Positions 37,501 to 47,239 of a stretch of DNA of 64,000 nucleotides are shown piece after piece. Each line of letters starts with the position of its first letter. Position 1 is the first letter of the stretch. The DNA lies in the NCBI RefSeq assembly GCF_019351435.1, contig NZ_JAHWYN010000002.1:124001-188000 (forward strand), given 5' to 3'. Below the pieces are notes generated by a model. It saw nothing but the letters and a program-made list of their open reading frames with translations. It was not told the DNA's origin and did no database searches. Origin of the DNA: Flavobacterium taihuense. GTDB taxonomy: Bacteria; Bacteroidota; Bacteroidia; Flavobacteriales; Flavobacteriaceae. A program made the position numbers and the translations under genes.

Positions 37501-37648
37501 TATTTCGTAACGGTTCTTTCGCGAAGATTCGCAGAGGATTACACGAAGATTCATAAAGTTTATTTTTAAAGATTCACTGAGATATTAAATTCTTTGCGAA
37601 TCTTTTTTTCTTTGGGAATCTTTGGGAAATGATTTTTGCGTAACTCCA

Positions 37649-37682
37649 TTTTTGGTAAAGCCCGTTTTTTCGAGTAATTTTG
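37649..37682 (+). promoter_or_regulatory. Bacteroidota-type promoter for the tatD-like gene
   Basis: TTTTTGG (-33) and TAATTTTG (-7) are 19 bp apart, matching TTG-N(17-19)-TAnnTTTG. It would start the transcript about 12 nt before the TTG start codon of the hydrolase. Confidence 0.5.
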
Positions 37683-37700
37683 CGGCATTAAACTTTACTC

Positions 37701-38480
37701 TTGGAAACAAAAACAATACTTACCGATACCCATACTCATTTATATTCAGAAGAATTTGATTTGGACCGAAGCGAAATGATGCAACGCGCCATTGATAATG
37801 GAGTCACACGCTTTTTTGTCCCTGCGATAGATTCTACCTGTACGCAGAGCATGTATGATTTGGAACGAGATTATCCTGATAATGTGTTCTTGATGATGGG
37901 TCTGCATCCTACTTATGTCAAGGATAATTATCTCGAGGAATTGCAGCATGTTGAAACTGAATTGGCGAAAAGAAAGTTTGTCGCTATTGGTGAAATAGGG
38001 ATTGATTTGTATTGGGATAAAACCCATTTGGCAGAACAGCAAATTGTTTTCAGAAAACAAATTCAGTTGGCGAAACAATACAAACTTCCCATTGTGATCC
38101 ATTGCCGTGAGGCATTCGACGAAATATTCGAAATTCTGGAAGAAGAAAAATCTCCAGAATTGTTTGGGATTTTTCATTGTTTTTCGGGAACGTATGAACA
38201 GGCTTTACAGGCGATATCCTATAATATGAAGTTGGGAATAGGCGGAGTGGTCACCTTTAAAAACGGAAAAATAGATCAATTTTTAGATAAAATAGATTTA
38301 AAACATATTGTTCTGGAAACGGATTCTCCTTATTTGTCTCCAATTCCGTATCGTGGCAAACGCAACGAAAGCAGCTATTTGATAAATGTTGCCGATAAAT
38401 TATCGCAAATTTATGGTCTTGCAGTCAATGAGATAGCAGCGATAACAACCGATAATTCTGCAAAAATTTTCGGTATTTAA
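37701..38480 (+). CDS. TatD family metal-dependent hydrolase
   Basis: Cytoplasmic metal-dependent hydrolase or DNase of the TatD family, 259 aa. Metal ligands and motifs are in order: DTHTHLY (residues 9-15), GEIGIDLY (about 98), HCREAFDE (about 134), FHCFSGT (about 158) and LETDSPYLSP (about 206). The start codon is TTG at 37701; no in-frame ATG lies close enough, the family opening DTHTHLY follows directly, and a promoter match lies just upstream. It is followed by the acyltransferase gene. Confidence 0.9.
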   Translation: METKTILTDTHTHLYSEEFDLDRSEMMQRAIDNGVTRFFVPAIDSTCTQSMYDLERDYPDNVFLMMGLHPTYVKDNYLEELQHVETELAKRKFVAIGEIGIDLYWDKTHLAEQQIVFRKQIQLAKQYKLPIVIHCREAFDEIFEILEEEKSPELFGIFHCFSGTYEQALQAISYNMKLGIGGVVTFKNGKIDQFLDKIDLKHIVLETDSPYLSPIPYRGKRNESSYLINVADKLSQIYGLAVNEIAAITTDNSAKIFGI

Positions 38481-38543
38481 TATCGATTTTCTGTAACTTT
38501 AATATTTTTTTTGTTCTTTTGTCCAACTAAATTGAAAACCAAA

Positions 38544-39680
38544 ATGAATAAATTTGATGCGATTCGGTCTTTTTATGATTCCGAAATAAACGAAGGGATA
38601 ATAAAAGTTATAGATCATCCGATGATGAAAGCTTTAATGAACTTTTGTTTTCCAGGAGTAGATGATGAAATTTGGAAAGAACAGCTTCGCAAAACGCATT
38701 CAATTCGTGATTTTCAATGCAACTTTATTTATTATGGAGTGCAACAGGTATTGGAGAAAAGCTCGGAAGGGTTAACCACTTCAGGCTTTGAGAAGTTAGA
38801 AAAAAACACGGCTTATCTTTTTATTTCAAATCATAGGGATATTGTTTTGGACACTACCTTATTGAATTCTTCTTTGTTTGAACATGGTTTGGACATGACT
38901 TCGTCGGCTATTGGTGATAATTTAGTAAAAAAGTCATTTTTGAAAACATTAGCAAAGCTCAATAGAAATTTTTTAGTGCAACGCGGACTATCTCCAAGGG
39001 AATTGTTAGTAAGTTCGAAATTGTTATCTGAATACATGGCGCAGCTGTTGTTGCATGAAAATCGTTCGGTTTGGATCGCACAACGCGAGGGAAGAACCAA
39101 AGACGGAAATGACGAAACTAATCCAGGGGTTTTGAAGATGATTGCTATGGGGTCTGATGAGTCTAATATAATGGATTACTTTAAGAAAATTAAAATCGTT
39201 CCGGTATCTATCTCCTACGAATATGATCCTACAGATGCTTTAAAAATGCCTCAACTATTGGCGGAAGCAAATAATGAAATTTATAAGAAAGAAAAAAACG
39301 AAGATTTCAAGACTCTGTTGAGTGGCATTATTGGACAAAAGAAAAGAATACACATTCATGTAGGAGATGTTCTCGATGCTGAAATCGATGAGATTAAAAG
39401 GAACGTTGATACAACGAACAAACAAGTACAAGCTCTGGCACAGGTAATTGACGACTCCATTTTGAGTAATTACAAATTGTGGACAACTAATTTTATTGCT
39501 TACGATATTTTGAATTGTTCAAATCGATTTGCTCATTTGTATACCGAAAATGAAAAGTTGCTTTTTGAGCGACGATTAGAGATGCGAATAGATCACGAAC
39601 ATCCTATTGCCAAACAAGGATTTTTGGATATGTATGCCAATCCCGTTGTCAATAAATTGAAGTATGTTGATGAACTCTAA
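38544..39680 (+). CDS. 1-acyl-glycerol-3-phosphate acyltransferase-like protein
   Basis: Acyltransferase of the PlsB/PlsC superfamily, about 378 aa. The variant HxxxxD box is SNHRDIVLD at about residue 92 and the downstream substrate motif is REGRTKDGNDETNPGV at about 183. No membrane segment is evident, so membrane association would be peripheral. ATG 38544 (MNKFDAIRSFYD) was chosen over an upstream frame start at 38511. Its end overlaps the asparaginase start by 11-17 nt, so the two are probably co-expressed. Confidence 0.82.
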   Translation: MNKFDAIRSFYDSEINEGIIKVIDHPMMKALMNFCFPGVDDEIWKEQLRKTHSIRDFQCNFIYYGVQQVLEKSSEGLTTSGFEKLEKNTAYLFISNHRDIVLDTTLLNSSLFEHGLDMTSSAIGDNLVKKSFLKTLAKLNRNFLVQRGLSPRELLVSSKLLSEYMAQLLLHENRSVWIAQREGRTKDGNDETNPGVLKMIAMGSDESNIMDYFKKIKIVPVSISYEYDPTDALKMPQLLAEANNEIYKKEKNEDFKTLLSGIIGQKKRIHIHVGDVLDAEIDEIKRNVDTTNKQVQALAQVIDDSILSNYKLWTTNFIAYDILNCSNRFAHLYTENEKLLFERRLEMRIDHEHPIAKQGFLDMYANPVVNKLKYVDEL

Positions 39681-40698
39681 GCCTAAAATTCTATTGATTT
39701 ATACCGGTGGTACCATTGGTATGCTTAAGGATTTTGAAACTGGAGCTCTCAAAGCTTTCAATTTCAACAAACTTCTTCATAATATTCCCGAGTTAAAATT
39801 ATTGGATTGTGAGATAGATACTTTTTCTTTCGAAAAACCTATCGATTCGTCGAATATGAATCCCAAACATTGGGCAGAAATGGCTCGTGCTATCGAAATA
39901 AATTACTCAAATTTTGATGGTTTTGTTGTACTTCATGGTTCGGATACCATGTCGTATTCGGCATCCGCTTTGAGTTTCATGCTTGAAAACCTTTCGAAAC
40001 CTGTGATATTTACAGGATCCCAATTACCCATTGGAGATTTGAGAACCGATGCCAAAGAAAATTTAATCACGGCGATTCAAATTGCTTCTTTGCAGGAAAA
40101 TGATCAACCTTTAATCCAAGAAGTTTGCCTTTATTTTGAATACAAATTATACCGCGGTAATAGAACTACCAAGATAAATGCGGAACATTTTAGAGCCTTT
40201 ATTTCTCCCAATTATCCTTTCTTGGTTGAGTCTGGGGTGCATTTAAAAATAAATTCACAATTGTTTTTACCTGCAAAGGGTAGTGATACGTTAAAAGTTC
40301 ATACTCGCTTAGACAATAATGTAACCATCATCAAAATGTTTCCAGGAATAAGTGAAGCCGTTCTTTCTGCCATTCTGAATATTGAAAACCTGAAAGGGAT
40401 TGTACTCGAAACTTATGGAGCAGGAAATGCACCAACCGAAGAGTGGTTTTTGACACTTTTGCAAAAAGCAATATTTAGAGGGTTACTCATTGTAAATGTT
40501 ACGCAATGTTCAATAGGAAGCGTGAGTATGGGACATTATGAAACAAGTACCACGATGAAAAAACTGGGGATTATTTCTGGGAAAGACATCACAACCGAAG
40601 CTGCAATCACCAAATTAATGTATTTATTGGGGCAAAATATTGCACAAGAAGATTTCAAAAGTGTCTTCGAAACTTCATTAAGAGGAGAAATGCAATAA
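39664..40698 (+). CDS. ansA: Type I L-asparaginase
   Basis: Asparaginase, 344 aa, converting asparagine to aspartate and ammonia. The first catalytic Thr motif is LIYTGGTIGM (about residues 10-19) and the second is LHGSDTMSYSASALSF (about 93-108), with Thr, Asp and Lys of the second triad present (TGSQLPIGDLRTDAKEN). No signal peptide, hence a cytoplasmic type I enzyme. The start could be ATG 39664 or ATG 39670; both overlap the upstream stop. A tRNA gene follows. Confidence 0.92.
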   Translation: MLMNSKPKILLIYTGGTIGMLKDFETGALKAFNFNKLLHNIPELKLLDCEIDTFSFEKPIDSSNMNPKHWAEMARAIEINYSNFDGFVVLHGSDTMSYSASALSFMLENLSKPVIFTGSQLPIGDLRTDAKENLITAIQIASLQENDQPLIQEVCLYFEYKLYRGNRTTKINAEHFRAFISPNYPFLVESGVHLKINSQLFLPAKGSDTLKVHTRLDNNVTIIKMFPGISEAVLSAILNIENLKGIVLETYGAGNAPTEEWFLTLLQKAIFRGLLIVNVTQCSIGSVSMGHYETSTTMKKLGIISGKDITTEAAITKLMYLLGQNIAQEDFKSVFETSLRGEMQ

Positions 40699-40758
40699 TT
40701 TGAATTTTTCCTTTCAAAATTCATTTTTTTTAGTGTTCTTTGCAGACCAAAATAAAAT

Positions 40759-40848
40759 AGAGAGGTGTCCGAGTGGTTGAAGGAGCTAGCCTGGAAAGCT
40801 AGTATATGGGTAACTGTATCGAGGGTTCGAATCCCTTCCTCTCTGCCA
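40759..40848 (+). tRNA. tRNA-Ser (GGA)
   Basis: 90 nt including CCA. Acceptor stem AGAGAGG/CCTCTCT, anticodon arm CTAGC-CTGGAAA-GCTAG with anticodon GGA, a long variable arm typical of serine tRNAs, T-arm GAGGG-TTCGAAT-CCCTT, then G and CCA. It sits directly ahead of a tyrosine integrase gene, so its 3' end is the probable attachment site of the following island. Confidence 0.95.
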
Positions 40849-40868
40849 GAATAAAAACAAAGGAATAC

Positions 40869-40906
40869 AAAACCCACTAAATTCAAGGATTTAGTGGGTT
40901 TTTTCG
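40869..40906 (+). terminator. Terminator after tRNA-Ser
   Basis: AACCCACTAAAT pairs with ATTTAGTGGGTT, then TTTTCG; 22 nt after the tRNA. Confidence 0.9.
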
Positions 40907-40957
40907 TTTCTAGGATAATCAAATTATTCAATTAATCTCAAAGTTTTGGTGTCTTTC

Positions 40958-41049
40958 GAGGTGTCACTAAATTATAAAAATTTAAGTGACACCTCTCACA
41001 GGAAGTCACCAGTACAACAAGGAGTTCAATACATATTCAAAATATGTAC
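40958..41049. promoter_or_regulatory. Inverted repeats between tRNA-Ser and integrase
   Basis: Two palindromes. GAGGTGTCACT (40958-40968) pairs with AGTGACACCTC (40985-40995) and pairing continues inward through AAATT/AATTT. TACATATT (41030-41037) and AATATGTA (41041-41048) form a small one close to the integrase start. The first shares GAGGTGTC with the 5' end of the tRNA. They may be integrase-binding arms or operators. The gap 40907-41107 shows nothing else. Confidence 0.45.
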
Positions 41050-41107
41050 ATCTTGTTTGTAATTATTAGAAATTTTAAATTTAATAATAACTAAAAGGTT
41101 ACCACTT

Positions 41108-42358
41108 ATGAACACTATAGTATCCGTTCTCTTTTATATTAAGAGATCAAAAGCCAACAATGAAGGTATCTGCCCAATTTATGTCAGAGTTACAATTCAA
41201 TCCAAACGTTTTGAGTTCAGTACCAATAAATATATAAATCCCAATAGATGGTCTAGGGAAGGCTCTAAAGTTAAGGGGACAAATGAAGAAGCTAGAACAA
41301 TAAATAATCATCTTGATTATTTAAAAAACCAAGTTCTGGAAGCTGAAAAAAAGTTATTCAAAAAAGACATAAAAGTTACATCTGAAAATTTGAAAAACGA
41401 ACTGTTGGGTGATAACGAAACTAAACGAATGCTCATTCCAATCTTTCAAGATCACAACAACAAAATAAAAGAATTGGTTGGCAAAGAATATGCACTAGGA
41501 ACATTAGAACGTTATAAGACATCGTTAAGCCACACAATAGAATTTCTGCAATGGAAATTTAAAGTGACCGATATTGAAATAACCAAAATAGATCACGCAT
41601 TTGTAACCGATTACGAATTTTGGTTAAGAAGTGTCCGGAATTGCGCGAACAATACAACTGTTAAATATCTTAAAAACTTTAATAAAATAATCAAAATATG
41701 TTTGGCCAATGAATGGATAACTAAAAATCCTTTTGCTAATTACAAATCGAAAGTAAAAGAAGTGGAACGCGTCTATTTATCCGAAGAGGAAATTCAAAAT
41801 ATTATCAATAAAGATTTTAAAATAGAACGACTATCACTAGTGCGTGATATCTTTATTTTTAGCTGTTTTACGGGTTTGGCATACGTTGATGTCAAAAACT
41901 TAACAAAGTCGCATATAAGCCTTGGAATTGACGGACAGAAATGGATCTTTACGCATCGTCAGAAAACAGAGAGTGCTTCTAAAATTCCAATCCTTCCAGT
42001 AACGCAAATGATTATTGACAAATACGAAAATCATCCACAGAGCAATAATCAAGAAAAATTGCTCCCAATTTTAAGCAATCAAAGAATGAATGCCTATTTA
42101 AAGGAAATAGCGACCGTTTGTGAGATTGAAAAAGAATTAACTTTCCACATTGCTCGACATACTTTTGCAACTACGGTAACGCTTACAAATGGTGTTCCAA
42201 TAGAAAGTGTAAGTAAAATGCTAGGGCATAAAAATTTAAAAACTACGCAGCACTATGCTAAGATACTTGATAAAAAGGTTGGTGAGGATATGATGATTTT
42301 AAGAGACAAATTTGCAGCTAAAAATTTTAATCCAAATTCCAATGTTGAGGTTGTATAA
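41108..42358 (+). CDS. Tyrosine-type site-specific integrase
   Basis: Phage/ICE-type tyrosine recombinase of the Bacteroidota kind, 416 aa. An N-terminal arm-binding domain (VRVTIQSKRFEFSTNKYI) is followed by a SAM-like core-binding domain (about 110-210) and the catalytic domain. HxxR is in FHIARHTFATT and the nucleophile Tyr in TTQHYAKI. The first catalytic Arg of the family is replaced: the segment reads CFTGLAYVDVKNL, as in IntDOT-like enzymes. Just downstream of tRNA-Ser(GGA), it marks the left end of an integrated island. Convergent with the HlyD gene, 5 bp apart. Confidence 0.92.
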   Translation: MNTIVSVLFYIKRSKANNEGICPIYVRVTIQSKRFEFSTNKYINPNRWSREGSKVKGTNEEARTINNHLDYLKNQVLEAEKKLFKKDIKVTSENLKNELLGDNETKRMLIPIFQDHNNKIKELVGKEYALGTLERYKTSLSHTIEFLQWKFKVTDIEITKIDHAFVTDYEFWLRSVRNCANNTTVKYLKNFNKIIKICLANEWITKNPFANYKSKVKEVERVYLSEEEIQNIINKDFKIERLSLVRDIFIFSCFTGLAYVDVKNLTKSHISLGIDGQKWIFTHRQKTESASKIPILPVTQMIIDKYENHPQSNNQEKLLPILSNQRMNAYLKEIATVCEIEKELTFHIARHTFATTVTLTNGVPIESVSKMLGHKNLKTTQHYAKILDKKVGEDMMILRDKFAAKNFNPNSNVEVV

Positions 42359-42363
42359 AGGTA

Positions 42364-43644
42364 TCATCTTCTAAAAACATCCCGAAACTGATATAACAAT
42401 CGTTCTGTCAACCTTAAATCTTCCGTAACAATTTCAGCACTTCCAGACATTTCTTGTTGAAATGGAATTGTTTTATGATAAGAAGTTTCCAGTTTTTTGG
42501 GCAAAACTACATCAATCCATAAATTCCCGTCTTTATCGGGGGTCAATGAAATATTCTTGATTTTACCATTCAACATTCCGTATTGACTATCAGGAAAATT
42601 AGTCAATCGAATATTTACTTCTTGACCTACTTGTATTTTTCCAGAATTGAGAGCTGGAGCTTTCAATTTTCCAATGTATCCCTTTTCCAATGTTGGAATT
42701 ACTGCAAAAATAGCATCCCCAGCAGTAATCGTTTGATTGGCAGTCCAGATTTGTAAAAAAGATACTTTTCCCGTAACAGAAGATTGCAATACATATGCTA
42801 ATTCCCAATCTTTTATTACTTTCTTTAATTGGTAAAAAGCTTGAATTTTATTGCTTTCCAAATTAGTTTCTTCCTTGGTGCCGTTAATTTTAGTGCTTTT
42901 ACTATTTTTAGAATTGTCAATCAAAGCCGATTTCAATTGCGAAATAGTGCTCAACAAACTTCTATAACTTTTTTCCGCTTGAAGATAACTTAGTTTTTTA
43001 TTCTCAAAATCCTGAGTCGAAATTACTCCTTTATTAAATAAGGTCTCATAACGGTTTACATCACTTTTCTGCAATAAAAGTTCGCTTTCATTCAAACTTT
43101 TTTGTTGTTGTAAAATAGCCAAGCGAGCCTCAATTTGAATACTTTCTGAATTTTGAGCATTTCCTTCTACCTTATACGGTTGTAAATCATCGTTTAATTC
43201 ATTGGCAATATAAGCGGCATGAAACCCTGAATATGCACTTTCGATATCTCCAAGTTGAACATTTTCCAATTGTTTAAAATCGAAATTAGTTCCATTGGCA
43301 TGCGATTCCAACATTTTTTTCAATAAAAAAACATCTCGATAATTGGCTGTATTTTGAATAATCGCAAGAGGGGTATTTTCCAATACGATTGCTTTGTCCT
43401 GAACCAAAATAGTTTCAATCTTACCAGTAGTTTTCGCTATTACTTTTTCTGGAGGAATATTGGTCGTTATCAAAATTGGAGCCGAAACAATATCTGGGTA
43501 TTTGATAAACCAGGTGGCAAAAAGCAACATAAAGATAATCATAGAGACAACAATCGTGCCCCAACGAATCATCCAACTCGGAATTCGAGTAAGTATCTCT
43601 TGAACTTCTTCGCTTCTCAATTCTATTTCTTTTTCGTCTGGCAT
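42364..43644 (-). CDS. HlyD family secretion adaptor of the lanthipeptide exporter
   Basis: Periplasmic adaptor for type I-like export, 426 aa. A short cytoplasmic N-terminus is followed by one TM helix (about residues 27-50, WGTIVVSMIIFMLLFATWF), a split lipoyl domain (TGKIETILVQDKAIVLENTPL; VTGKVSFLQIWTANQTITAGD) around a long coiled coil (about 150-245), and a beta-barrel domain. Last gene of the minus-strand lanthipeptide operon, 25 bp after the ABC exporter, its obvious partner. No outer-membrane channel gene is in the cluster, so a TolC encoded elsewhere must complete the path. Confidence 0.9.
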   Translation of the reverse strand: MPDEKEIELRSEEVQEILTRIPSWMIRWGTIVVSMIIFMLLFATWFIKYPDIVSAPILITTNIPPEKVIAKTTGKIETILVQDKAIVLENTPLAIIQNTANYRDVFLLKKMLESHANGTNFDFKQLENVQLGDIESAYSGFHAAYIANELNDDLQPYKVEGNAQNSESIQIEARLAILQQQKSLNESELLLQKSDVNRYETLFNKGVISTQDFENKKLSYLQAEKSYRSLLSTISQLKSALIDNSKNSKSTKINGTKEETNLESNKIQAFYQLKKVIKDWELAYVLQSSVTGKVSFLQIWTANQTITAGDAIFAVIPTLEKGYIGKLKAPALNSGKIQVGQEVNIRLTNFPDSQYGMLNGKIKNISLTPDKDGNLWIDVVLPKKLETSYHKTIPFQQEMSGSAEIVTEDLRLTERLLYQFRDVFRR

Positions 43645-43669
43645 TATTCTATTTATTAAATATGAAATT

Positions 43670-45892
43670 CTAACTCCCTAACTGCAACTGGTTTCGAACC
43701 AATTCATAATAACTACCTTTTTGTTTTACTAATTCTTGATGATTGCCTATTTCAATGATTTTGCCTTTTTCAAGAACTACAATTTGGTCTGCATTCATAA
43801 CGGTACTTAATCGGTGGGCAATAACAACAACAGTTTTATTCTTAAAGAAAATGTCTAATTTTTCCATTATCGTCTTTTCATTATTAGCATCTAATGCCGA
43901 TGTGGCTTCATCAAAAAATAACATTTCCGGGTTTTTATAGACAGCTCTGGCAATAAGCAATCGCTGTTTTTGTCCAGTACTCATTCCTACGCCTTCCATT
44001 CCTATTTTTGTATTATAACCCAAAGGCAAGCCATTGATATATTCGGTAATATTTGCTACATCAGCAGCATAAATCAACCTCTTTTTATCAATTGAGTCGA
44101 CCCCAATAGCAATATTATTGGCTATGGTATCATTAAAAATAAAACCTTCCTGCATTACTGCTCCTATATTGGATCTCCAAGTTTTTTGAGATAGATTTCC
44201 TAAATCAATTTTAATCTCCTTTTCATTGGATGAGGAGTTGGTATTGAGGTTAATGTTCCCTCCATTGGGTTCGTAAAACTTCAATAATAATTTCATTAAA
44301 GTGGTCTTTCCACTTCCGCTGGTTCCCACAATAGCAGTTATTTTATGAGCTGGAATTGTTAAATTTAAATTTGTGAGGACAGGAATAGCCGAACCAATAT
44401 AACGAAAGGACAAATCGTTGATGACAATATCACAATCTTTGGGAATATCATGTGTTTGATGTGCTTCTTGTTGTGTTTCATCTTCCTTTTCATGGATTTC
44501 AGACAAACGGGCTAGTGATATTTTTGCATCTTGTACTTCCCGAATAAAAATGATTAATTGAACAATTGGTCCATTCAAACTTCCCACAATACTGCTTATG
44601 GCCATCATCATCCCTAGAGTTATTTCTCCATCGATAACTAATTTTGCCGAAAGGAAAATAATGATTATATTCTTTAGTTCATTGATGAAATTAGACCCTA
44701 CCGTTTGGGTTTGTTCTAACACCAATCCTTTCATAGAAACTTTGAATAGTCGTGCCTGTACGTACTCCCAGCCCCAACGTTTTTGTTTCTCGGCATTGTG
44801 TAATTTAATTTCCTGCATTCCATTGATAAGTTCAATTACTTTGCTTTGCTCTTGACTCGTCTCCGTAAACCGTTTGTAATCGAGTTTCTCTCTGCGTTTC
44901 AAAAAAAGAATTACCCAAAGAAAATAAAGGAAACTTCCAAAAAAGAAAACCACAAAAATCTGGATATTATAATAGGCCAAAACCCCTCCCATAATAACCA
45001 TATTGATTAATGAAAACAAAACATTGAGCGATGATGTAGTCAAAATACGCTCAATACGGTGATGATCGTTAATGCGCTGCATAATGTCACCTGTCATTCG
45101 CACATCAAAAAACGAAATAGGCAAGTTCATTAATTTGATAAAGAAATCCGAAATTAATGAAATGTTGATACGAGCCGAAAGATGTAATAAAATCCAACTC
45201 CGTATTAATTCTAATGCTGTTTTTCCAAAAAACAAAAACAATTGCGCAAAAAGAATTAAATAGATAAAATGGATGTTCCTGTTTTGTATCCCAACATCTA
45301 CGATACTTTGCGTCAAAAAAGGAAAAATAAGCTGCAAAACACTACCAGCAAATAACCCAATGATTAATTGTGTTATAAAGGATTTATAAGGCAAAATGTA
45401 TTGGGCTAAAAGCGAAAAACCAAATCGATTATTCTCTTCTTTTTCAAACTCATTATGATAGAATTTTGGAGTAGGTTCCAATAATAAAGCAATTCCTTCT
45501 TCTGTATTTTCATTGGCATTATTACCAATCCATATCTTACGAAATTGACTTTCATCATATTCAAGTAATCCAAAAGCAGGGTCAGAAACAAAATATTTGT
45601 TGTTTTTTATTTTATAAAGTACCACAAAATGCATTTTGTTCCAGTGTAAAATACAAGGAAGCGGAACCTCTTCAAGCTTTATACAATTTGCTTTAATACC
45701 CAATGTTCTAAAGCCTATTTTCTCAGCGGCATCACTTAACAATAATAAATTGCTACCATCCCGATTCGTTTCACTATAATCACGTAGTTCTTGGATATTT
45801 ATTATTTTGCCATAATACTTGGCTATTATTTTAATACAAGTTGCTCCGCAATCTTTGCTGTCGGCTTGAATATAGTTTGGAAATTTTTTCAA
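43670..45892 (-). CDS. Peptidase-containing ABC transporter (C39 domain), bacteriocin exporter
   Basis: Dual-function exporter that cuts leader peptides after a double-glycine motif and exports the core, 740 aa. An N-terminal C39 peptidase has catalytic Cys15 in SKDCGATC, His in MHFVVLY and Asp in VSDPA. Six TM helices (about 165-440) follow, then the nucleotide-binding domain: Walker A GTSGSGKTTLMKLL, signature MSTGQKQRLL, Walker B MLFFDEATSALD, and the H-loop in VIAHRLSTV. The precursors in this cluster end their leaders in TGG, the expected cutting site. It follows the DUF6734-like gene with a 1-bp gap. Confidence 0.95.
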   Translation of the reverse strand: MKKFPNYIQADSKDCGATCIKIIAKYYGKIINIQELRDYSETNRDGSNLLLLSDAAEKIGFRTLGIKANCIKLEEVPLPCILHWNKMHFVVLYKIKNNKYFVSDPAFGLLEYDESQFRKIWIGNNANENTEEGIALLLEPTPKFYHNEFEKEENNRFGFSLLAQYILPYKSFITQLIIGLFAGSVLQLIFPFLTQSIVDVGIQNRNIHFIYLILFAQLFLFFGKTALELIRSWILLHLSARINISLISDFFIKLMNLPISFFDVRMTGDIMQRINDHHRIERILTTSSLNVLFSLINMVIMGGVLAYYNIQIFVVFFFGSFLYFLWVILFLKRREKLDYKRFTETSQEQSKVIELINGMQEIKLHNAEKQKRWGWEYVQARLFKVSMKGLVLEQTQTVGSNFINELKNIIIIFLSAKLVIDGEITLGMMMAISSIVGSLNGPIVQLIIFIREVQDAKISLARLSEIHEKEDETQQEAHQTHDIPKDCDIVINDLSFRYIGSAIPVLTNLNLTIPAHKITAIVGTSGSGKTTLMKLLLKFYEPNGGNINLNTNSSSNEKEIKIDLGNLSQKTWRSNIGAVMQEGFIFNDTIANNIAIGVDSIDKKRLIYAADVANITEYINGLPLGYNTKIGMEGVGMSTGQKQRLLIARAVYKNPEMLFFDEATSALDANNEKTIMEKLDIFFKNKTVVVIAHRLSTVMNADQIVVLEKGKIIEIGNHQELVKQKGSYYELVRNQLQLGS

Positions 45893-45893
45893 G

Positions 45894-47237
45894 TTAGTTA
45901 TAAATACTTATTATTTTTAATTTGATGTAATTTTCTATCTTATTGTTCATCACTTCCAATAACTCTGTTCTTGATTCTTGATCATCCTCCTCTTCCAGAT
46001 AAGATTCCATTTTTTTTACAAGATCAAAATATTCAACCGGATTAATTAATTCACTAATAAGAATTTCGTCAACTTCATCTATTTCATAGACTCTTGGCAA
46101 ACTATTCATTTCTTCTATTTCTAAAAATGCAATATCCATTTCATCTTTTTTTGACATTGATATCTGGAAACCTATAAGTTTGGTTATCCAAAAATTTTGA
46201 TTCTGTCTAAAAAAAGTATCTAATAAATTAGTTAATCCAACATTATTGAGATCTCTTTTTAATAAAAATTTTTCTTTTGCAAAATCATTCCTGCTAATTT
46301 CATTGTCAAATTCAACCAATAATTCATTTACATGCGTCGAACTTAAATAATCACCCCTAACATTATGATTATTTTCAGTATCAAACATTTTTAGCAATTT
46401 TGAATAATAATCGGGATAGTGTTTCATGGTATATATCTCCATTGACTTGCAGATATTGGAATTCCTCTTAAAATCACCTAATAAATGTAAATAATTTCTT
46501 TTATGAGGTATATCATGAAATTCTCCAAAACCAACGTAAAGGTTATCATCCCATATTTCATCAAATAGAAAACTCACTTTTTTACATTCTAAAACTGACA
46601 GTTCGAAGAAAAGAACCTGTTCAAAAAAAATATTAAAATTAAACAGATTGATTTCATTTGCTATGCTAACATTTTTATTTACGAATTCAAATGCTTTTTT
46701 TGCAAATTCCTTAATAAAAATCAAATCATTTCCTCCAATAATACCCATGTTGGCACACAAATTAGTTTTTGCATTATGAAAAGGCACCAACTCCTCAGGT
46801 AAATACTTTAATTTAGGAGATATTTGTCCCCACATACTTCTATAATAATCCGTTGTTTGTTCTAGATTTTGAGTTATTAAATTCGCGTTAATTAGATCAT
46901 CTGGAAATTTATCCCAAATAAAAACATCTCCGTCTACATGAATGAATGGTTCATTCTGTAAAGAATACACTTTGATTTTTGCGATTGCCCATAAATCTTT
47001 TGGATAAACATCCAATTCATTCAAGACCACATGAACTTTTGTATAAGGCAATTGAAGTTTATTAATTAATATTTCAAATCCAAAATCGTCTGTATAAAGC
47101 TCTACCTGTTCATAATGTTTTACTAATTGATGACAACTTAAAATCCAACTGGTCCAATTGTATTTTGGCTCAAACCAGCCATAACCATTATTTATATCCT
47201 TCTGGTTTCCTGACCAAAAACTTTGTATTATTTTCAT
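45894..47237 (-). CDS. DUF6734-like putative glycosyltransferase
   Basis: Predicted cytoplasmic protein of about 447 aa, probably of the DUF6734 family. The N-terminal half has a GT-A nucleotide-sugar transferase look: MKIIQSFWSGNQK, a Rossmann-like stretch (EQVELYTDDFG) and a DxD metal motif in FIHVDGDVFIWDKF at about residue 105. The C-terminal third has no recognised motif. Start set at ATG 47237; it lies 2 bp after the preceding stop. Sandwiched between another DxD protein and the exporter, it may modify the lanthipeptide with sugar. The function is inferred from fold-like motifs only. Confidence 0.65.
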   Translation of the reverse strand: MKIIQSFWSGNQKDINNGYGWFEPKYNWTSWILSCHQLVKHYEQVELYTDDFGFEILINKLQLPYTKVHVVLNELDVYPKDLWAIAKIKVYSLQNEPFIHVDGDVFIWDKFPDDLINANLITQNLEQTTDYYRSMWGQISPKLKYLPEELVPFHNAKTNLCANMGIIGGNDLIFIKEFAKKAFEFVNKNVSIANEINLFNFNIFFEQVLFFELSVLECKKVSFLFDEIWDDNLYVGFGEFHDIPHKRNYLHLLGDFKRNSNICKSMEIYTMKHYPDYYSKLLKMFDTENNHNVRGDYLSSTHVNELLVEFDNEISRNDFAKEKFLLKRDLNNVGLTNLLDTFFRQNQNFWITKLIGFQISMSKKDEMDIAFLEIEEMNSLPRVYEIDEVDEILISELINPVEYFDLVKKMESYLEEEDDQESRTELLEVMNNKIENYIKLKIISIYN

Positions 47238-47239
47238 TT

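Noticed and set aside
37501..37620. Repeated GAAGATTC/GATTC words suggesting a short tandem repeat
   Set aside because: Spacing and sequence are irregular; looks like degenerate AT-rich intergenic sequence.
40536..40931. 131-aa minus-strand frame containing GREEGIRTLDTVTHILAFQ
   Set aside because: It is the antisense translation of the tRNA-Ser gene, a well-known spurious protein.
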